A stretch of DNA of 64,000 nt. It comes from Thermoanaerobacter sp049701115 (GTDB lineage Bacteria; Bacillota; Thermoanaerobacteria; Thermoanaerobacterales; Thermoanaerobacteraceae). The stretch lies in assembly GCF_049701115.1 (NCBI RefSeq), contig NZ_JBNATX010000001.1:124001-188000 (forward strand). The letters run 5' to 3'. Of this stretch, positions 60,038 through 64,000 are shown piece after piece. Below the pieces are notes generated by a model. The model made no database searches and had not been told where the DNA came from. It saw only the letters and a program-made list of their open reading frames with translations. Position 1 is the first letter of the stretch. Each line of letters opens with the position of its first letter. The position numbers were made by a program, and so were the translations under genes.

Positions 60038-60711
60038 CTGCTTTTAAAAAATTTATATGTCAATACCTTTAATATATCTAAAAACTGCCTCCCCCTATGC
60101 AGAAACCCCTTTAAATCCCTGCTTGTAAAGGAATGAGTCATATTGACTTCTACTTCTTTTACCCGATAACCTTTTTGCAAAATATCTATGGTCATCCCTA
60201 CTTCTATTCCAAAACCACTATAGAAAGTATCTAAGCTTTCTAAAACCTCCCTTTTAAAAGCCCTTTGTCCAGAGAGGACAGACTCAAGTTCCTTTCCTGT
60301 AAAATATTTTACCCCTTTTCTTGCCAATCTCTTTACAATGCCAAATCCCCCTTTTACTGGGGCTTTTGGAAATTTTGCAATAACTACATCAGCTTCATTT
60401 AAAATTATAGGGCTTATCAATTTTTCGACTTCCTTTGAAGAAAGCCCCACATCTGCATCAAGAAATACTATAATATTATTTTTTGCATATTTGAGACCTT
60501 CTTTCAAAGCCGCTGCCTTCCCCATGTTTTTTTTCATGTTCACCAATTTTGCGCCCGCTTTTTTCGCTCTCTCGGCTGTTTGATCTGTAGAACCATCATT
60601 TATTACGATTATCTCTTCTACTTGTTCTACAGCCTCCAAGCCCCTTATCGTATCAATTATCCTATCTTGTTCGTTATAAGCTGGTATCAACACACTCACT
60701 TTTTCATCCAT
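60025..60711 (-). CDS. Family 2 glycosyltransferase
   Basis: A 228-aa GT-A fold transferase. VSVLIPAYNEQDRI, VINDGSTDQTAERA and the DXD motif FLDADVGLSS are present, followed by SGQRAFKREVLESL, as in polyprenol-phosphate sugar transferases. There is no transmembrane segment. Start ATG 60711 lies 7 bases after AAAGGTGAG. Likely transfers a sugar to the lipid handled by the neighbouring MraY-like protein. Confidence 0.88.
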   Translation of the reverse strand: MDEKVSVLIPAYNEQDRIIDTIRGLEAVEQVEEIIVINDGSTDQTAERAKKAGAKLVNMKKNMGKAAALKEGLKYAKNNIIVFLDADVGLSSKEVEKLISPIILNEADVVIAKFPKAPVKGGFGIVKRLARKGVKYFTGKELESVLSGQRAFKREVLESLDTFYSGFGIEVGMTIDILQKGYRVKEVEVNMTHSFTSRDLKGFLHRGRQFLDILKVLTYKFFKSRWKK

Positions 60712-60719
60712 CTGTAATC

Positions 60720-61631
60720 TCACCTTTTCTGAGTTATGTTGGAAGGAGCATTTCCAAAAGAATCTGGCATGAGGCTCATGGCTCCTTGTTTAATGCCATA
60801 ATTGCCTTCTTTTCCTTCCATCACCATTATAAGAGCAGTTTGTCCTATTATGCTATCTACATCGTCTACTGTAGAGATATGCTGTTTTTTGTACACATCG
60901 ATGTAAGAATACTTAGCATCGCTTTGTTCAACCCCAACTATAGGAATATTCAAAAGCTTGACTTCTTTTATGATAGGAACATCTATAGTATTTGCGTTGT
61001 TGTCCTTATTGTTACTACCTCCGGCTATAATTACAAAATCTACATTTCCAGGCACTCCTGTAAAATCTATATAGCCATTTGACTTTAAATAATTTATGAG
61101 ATCCACATCTTCTCCTGTGACAATGGCATGAGATAATTTCTGAGCTACAAATTCATTCAACCTTTTTAAGTCAACCGAAACCCCATATTTTGAAGATAGA
61201 AAACTCGTTAAATTTTCTACCTGTATGTCACTTCCTGAATCAAAACTTTCTTTTATTATGGTTATAGATTGAATTGTGGCTCCCGCCTTTAAAAGTGCAT
61301 TTCTCATGCCAGAAAATATAAACTCATTAGTCGTCTCAATTATGGCTACCTTCACACCAGCGAGTCTATTGGCTATAAGTTCAGGAAAGATTATTTGATG
61401 ATACTGATTATAATAATTTATCTCTTTATTTAGGTCTTGTATGGTATTTTTCAAATTGGCATTTTCAGCCTGTAAATCTTTAAATTTTTGTTCCAGCTCG
61501 TTTATTATGGCAGTTTGCTGCTCAGAAAAAATTTTTTGCCCATCTAGCATAAACCCAATAAAAATTCCTACCCCTAATGCTACAAATATAGAGGCAATTG
61601 TGAGAACATAGTACTTTATGTTTATATTCAT
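60720..61631 (-). CDS. SteB/MctB-like membrane protein
   Basis: A 303-aa protein with one N-terminal transmembrane segment (YYVLTIASIFVALGVGIFIGFML), a coiled coil (EQKFKDLQAENANLKNTIQDL) and an extracytoplasmic domain of the MctB (DUF3186) family. In actinobacteria the homologue SteB/MctB pairs with SteA in cell-envelope assembly or copper resistance. Here the same pair is kept, which argues for an envelope role. Confidence 0.85.
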   Translation of the reverse strand: MNINIKYYVLTIASIFVALGVGIFIGFMLDGQKIFSEQQTAIINELEQKFKDLQAENANLKNTIQDLNKEINYYNQYHQIIFPELIANRLAGVKVAIIETTNEFIFSGMRNALLKAGATIQSITIIKESFDSGSDIQVENLTSFLSSKYGVSVDLKRLNEFVAQKLSHAIVTGEDVDLINYLKSNGYIDFTGVPGNVDFVIIAGGSNNKDNNANTIDVPIIKEVKLLNIPIVGVEQSDAKYSYIDVYKKQHISTVDDVDSIIGQTALIMVMEGKEGNYGIKQGAMSLMPDSFGNAPSNITQKR

Positions 61632-61645
61632 AGAAAATCATCTCC

Positions 61646-62767
61646 CTAAAAACCAATTAAAAGCCTAATCCTTAATTGCAGGAGTCTAAGAAGCTGCTGC
61701 ATTGGAGGTGAAAAGTAAGCTAGCACTCCCAATGGAACTAATGCTGCAATTATTATGCTAAAAATATATGAAAGTTTAAAATTTTCCCTATAGAGTTTGT
61801 TAACCCCTTTGGCATCGATCAGTTTTTCCCCTACTTTTAATCGAACTAAAAATGTGCTTGCCATCCCTTTTCTTCCTTTTTCTAAAAAATCGATCATACT
61901 AGAATGAGTCCCTACAGCTACAATAAGGTCCGCTCCTTTTTCAAAAGCTAAAAGCATTGCTATGTCTTCGCTGGTACCTGGTGCTTTAAAAACTTCTGCA
62001 TTAAGCCCCAATTTCTGCACCCTTTCAAGCCCTGGCGCCCTTCCATCCGGATAAGCGTGCACTATGATCTCTTTTGCTTTTTTTAAAGCTTCATCACTAA
62101 CACTGTCCATGTCTCCTATCACTATGTCAGGAACTAACCCGAATTCTAAAAGAGCGTCCGCTCCCCCGTCTACTCCTATTAGAATCGGTTTTACGTCAGT
62201 TATATACTGTTTTATAGTAAAAAGGTCCTCCTTGTAGTCCTTCCCGCGCACCACTACAAGAGCATGTCTTCCTTTAAAGCGGACCTTTGTAGGAGGAAGT
62301 TCAACTCCCCCTAGAATGAAATACTTTTCTTTCTTGGCGTATTCTAAGGTGTTTTCAATAAATTTATCCAGCTCTTCTCCTATATTTTCTCTGCTCTCTT
62401 GAAGTTTGTATTCGACTACTTCTTTGGTAAGTAACTTCCCTCTTTTTAACAAAATCCCATCTTTGTATATCTCATTATCTACTATAGTAATTTTATCATT
62501 TTCCTTAAGTAAGTCGAATATATCTTTCCCTACATCATCTATTATCGGAATTCCCGCCTCACACAGAATATAAGGTCCCATATTGGGGTACCTTCCGCTT
62601 ATGGACCTATCTGCGTTTATCACGGCCAGTACCTTTTTTTCAACAAGAGATTCAGCAGCCACCTCATCCAAATCTCTATGGTCTATCACTGCTATATCGC
62701 CCGGCTTCAATCTTTTTACCAGGTTTTTAGTTCTTTTATCCAATTTTACAAATCCTGTTATTTCCAT
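61646..62767 (-). CDS. SteA-like putative cytokinetic ring protein
   Basis: A 373-aa protein. The middle part has a thiamin pyrophosphokinase-like fold (LIGVDGGADALLEFGLVPDIVIGDMDSVSDEAL), preceded by an N-terminal domain (KPGDIAVIDHRDLDEVAAESL) and followed by two C-terminal membrane segments (ALVPLGVLAYFS region). This is the SteA architecture. It is the first gene of the five-gene module and is preceded by an extended -10 promoter. Confidence 0.87.
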   Translation of the reverse strand: MEITGFVKLDKRTKNLVKRLKPGDIAVIDHRDLDEVAAESLVEKKVLAVINADRSISGRYPNMGPYILCEAGIPIIDDVGKDIFDLLKENDKITIVDNEIYKDGILLKRGKLLTKEVVEYKLQESRENIGEELDKFIENTLEYAKKEKYFILGGVELPPTKVRFKGRHALVVVRGKDYKEDLFTIKQYITDVKPILIGVDGGADALLEFGLVPDIVIGDMDSVSDEALKKAKEIIVHAYPDGRAPGLERVQKLGLNAEVFKAPGTSEDIAMLLAFEKGADLIVAVGTHSSMIDFLEKGRKGMASTFLVRLKVGEKLIDAKGVNKLYRENFKLSYIFSIIIAALVPLGVLAYFSPPMQQLLRLLQLRIRLLIGF

Positions 62768-62801
62768 AAAAGCTCACCCACCAACTTTCGCTTCCCTGTC
62801 T

Positions 62802-62810
62802 ATTATAACA
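62802..62810 (-). promoter_or_regulatory. Extended -10 promoter of the steA-like module
   Basis: TGTTATAAT on the minus strand, 35 bases upstream of the ATG; no clear -35. Confidence 0.5.
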
Positions 62811-62830
62811 CAAAAAAAATTTACATAAAA

Positions 62831-62874
62831 TAAACAAAAAATAAAAAGCAGGAAATAGAAAATCATCCTGCTTT
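62831..62874 (-). terminator. Terminator of spo0A
   Basis: 9-bp stem AAAGCAGGA / TCCTGCTTT (62845-62853, 62866-62874) followed by a T-rich stretch on the minus strand. Confidence 0.88.
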
Positions 62875-63645
62875 CATTCCTAACCTCAGTTTGTCAGCAA
62901 TAAGCGCGATGAACTCTGAGTTGGTAGGTTTCCCTTTTTCATCGTTTATTGTATATCCGAAAAGTTCATTCAGTACCTCCGTCCTTCCCCTGCTCCACGC
63001 CACTTCTATCGCATGTCTTATGGCTCTTTCTACTCTGCTGGGTGTAGTGTTATACTTTTCAGCTATTTTGGGGTATAGCATTTTTGTCACGGAATTCAAG
63101 TAATCCATATTGCTTATAACAAGAGAAATTGCATCCCGTAGATACATATACCCTTTTATATGAGCTGGTACTCCGACTTCATGGATTATCTCTGTAATCA
63201 TAGCTTCTAAATCGTAGTCCTTTTTTGCCTTTACAACAGGAAAAACTGTTCTTGATACGATGTCTAAATCGGGTTCCATTAGCTCTGTAATTCTTTTTGA
63301 AAGCATTGCAAGGTCAAAAGGCTTGAGCACGTAATAATCTGCACCTAATGCTATGGCCCTTTGTGTAATTTTTTCCTGTCCTACTGCAGACAGAATGAGA
63401 ATTTTGGGCTTTTTAAGCTGTTCTTCATTTATTCTTTCCAGCACACCTATCCCATCTAAATAGGGCATTATGATGTCTAGAATCAAAAGGTCCAGCGATT
63501 GATTTTTTATGATTTCGATAGCTTGATTGCCATCATTGGCAACACCTACTACTTCGAAATTCTGCTGAGCCGACAAATACTCAGCTAAAATGTTAGCAAA
63601 CTCTTTATTGTCGTCTGCAATGGCTATTCTAATCTTCTTAATCAA
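62863..63645 (-). CDS. spo0A: Stage 0 sporulation protein A
   Basis: The 260-aa master regulator of sporulation. Receiver domain with ADDNKEF acidic pocket and phosphoacceptor Asp57 (LLILDIIMPYLDG); C-terminal DNA-binding domain with EVGVPAHIKGYMYLRDAI and PSRVERAIRHAIEVAWSRG. Start TTG 63645 is 9 bases after GGGAGG. A sigma-H promoter precedes it. Follows spoIVB, as in all Bacilli and Clostridia. Confidence 0.98.
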   Translation of the reverse strand: MIKKIRIAIADDNKEFANILAEYLSAQQNFEVVGVANDGNQAIEIIKNQSLDLLILDIIMPYLDGIGVLERINEEQLKKPKILILSAVGQEKITQRAIALGADYYVLKPFDLAMLSKRITELMEPDLDIVSRTVFPVVKAKKDYDLEAMITEIIHEVGVPAHIKGYMYLRDAISLVISNMDYLNSVTKMLYPKIAEKYNTTPSRVERAIRHAIEVAWSRGRTEVLNELFGYTINDEKGKPTNSEFIALIADKLRLGMKAG

Positions 63646-63684
63646 TTACTCTTACCTCCCGTTGCTAATATTAGTATATAATAT

Positions 63685-63713
63685 TTATTCTACATAATAG
63701 TTGAATTTCCTCC
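63685..63713 (-). promoter_or_regulatory. sigma-H promoter of spo0A
   Basis: Minus strand GGAGGAAAT (63705-63713), 11-base spacer, GTAGAATAA (63685-63693). Full consensus match; spo0A is a classical sigma-H target. Confidence 0.88.
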
Positions 63714-63728
63714 TTTTTGGTAAAAAAT

Positions 63729-64000
63729 TTATTCATTTGTGAAAACCTGCTTATCATCAAGCAGACTGTTAACTTCGTTTACCATCCATTCTGCATAAAC
63801 AGCATATCCTTTTGAAGGGTCGTTTACAAAAACGTGGGTTATGGCTCCTACAAGTTTCCCATCTTGAATTATAGGGCTTCCACTCATGCCTTGAATAATT
63901 CCGCCAGTTTTTTCTAAAAGCCTTCTGTCAGTGATTTTCACTATCATCCCCTTGGGAGTCGGAGATTCTTGATAAGCTTTTTTTACGATCTCTACATCAA
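63729..64000 (-). CDS. spoIVB: SpoIVB serine peptidase, C-terminal part (5' end outside window)
   Basis: The C-terminal part of the S55 peptidase that signals from forespore to activate pro-sigma-K processing. The catalytic serine is in GGIIQGMSGSPIIQDGK, followed by AITHVFVNDPSKGYAVYAEWM. The frame is open to base 63998, so the gene continues past the window. It precedes spo0A, the universal order. Confidence 0.96.
   Translation of the reverse strand, partial: DVEIVKKAYQESPTPKGMIVKITDRRLLEKTGGIIQGMSGSPIIQDGKLVGAITHVFVNDPSKGYAVYAEWMVNEVNSLLDDKQVFTNE

Overview
This AT-rich window comes from a spore-forming, low-GC Gram-positive anaerobe. The gene order and protein sequences look like a Thermoanaerobacter/Caldanaerobacter-type thermophilic clostridium. 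That taxonomic call is inference from gene content (spo0A, spoIIA, spoVA, endonuclease-type MutL, 2-oxoacid:ferredoxin oxidoreductase) and was not checked against a database. It is ordinary chromosome: I see no rRNA, tRNA, CRISPR array, prophage or intact insertion sequence. No gap between genes exceeds about 250 bases.

Layout. Positions 1-10741 read rightward: cinA (5' truncated), recA, recX, rny, ymdB, spoVS, a PHP phosphoesterase, an aminotransferase, a lipoprotein gene, purB and a SpoVK-type AAA ATPase. Most of the rest reads leftward. 10738-14549 holds an amidohydrolase, a rightward methionine gamma-lyase-like gene, an intact tyrosine recombinase and rnhA. 14551-25862 holds proC, hfq, miaA, mutL, mutS, miaB, cheR, speD, an S1 protein and ispH. 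25873-32909 holds plsC, cmk, aroH, an anchored unknown protein, a flavoprotein, a phosphatase, an arginase-like protein, glutamate dehydrogenase and an RpiR regulator. 32888-35582 is a korDABC-type operon. Then come surE, a triple-LysM protein, a carboxyltransferase, and a run from an electron-transfer flavoprotein pair through rluB, a GNAT protein, speE and speB (38782-43872). 43945-49215 carries dacB-like, ytfJ, ytfI-like, scpB, scpA, an M50 protease and a CCA-type nucleotidyltransferase.

49299-64000 is dominated by sporulation: spoVAE-D-C, a dodecin-domain protein, sigF-spoIIAB-spoIIAA, dacF, a XerD-like protein, spoIIM, an endonuclease-Q-like protein, nudF, a five-gene envelope module (DUF3866, MraY-like transferase, GT2, SteB/MctB-like, SteA-like), spo0A and the 3' part of spoIVB.

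Regulation can be read unusually well. Five promoters match the sigma-H consensus (RNAGGAWWW, exactly 11 bases, RNNGAATWW): spoVS, hfq, korDABC, spoIIA and spo0A. A sigma-E site precedes spoIIM and a sigma-G-like site precedes the dodecin gene. Several sporulation genes have an inverted repeat covering or touching the ribosome binding site.

The most surprising items are: a full-length XerD homologue at the spoIIM-dacF locus that has lost its nucleophilic tyrosine and three other catalytic residues; a dodecin with a membrane-anchor extension and a second, strong internal start; two genes (rny, aroH) whose Shine-Dalgarno points to an in-frame ATA codon at identical spacing; a tandemly duplicated promoter before speD; and sigma-H promoters on hfq and on a 2-oxoacid:ferredoxin oxidoreductase operon.
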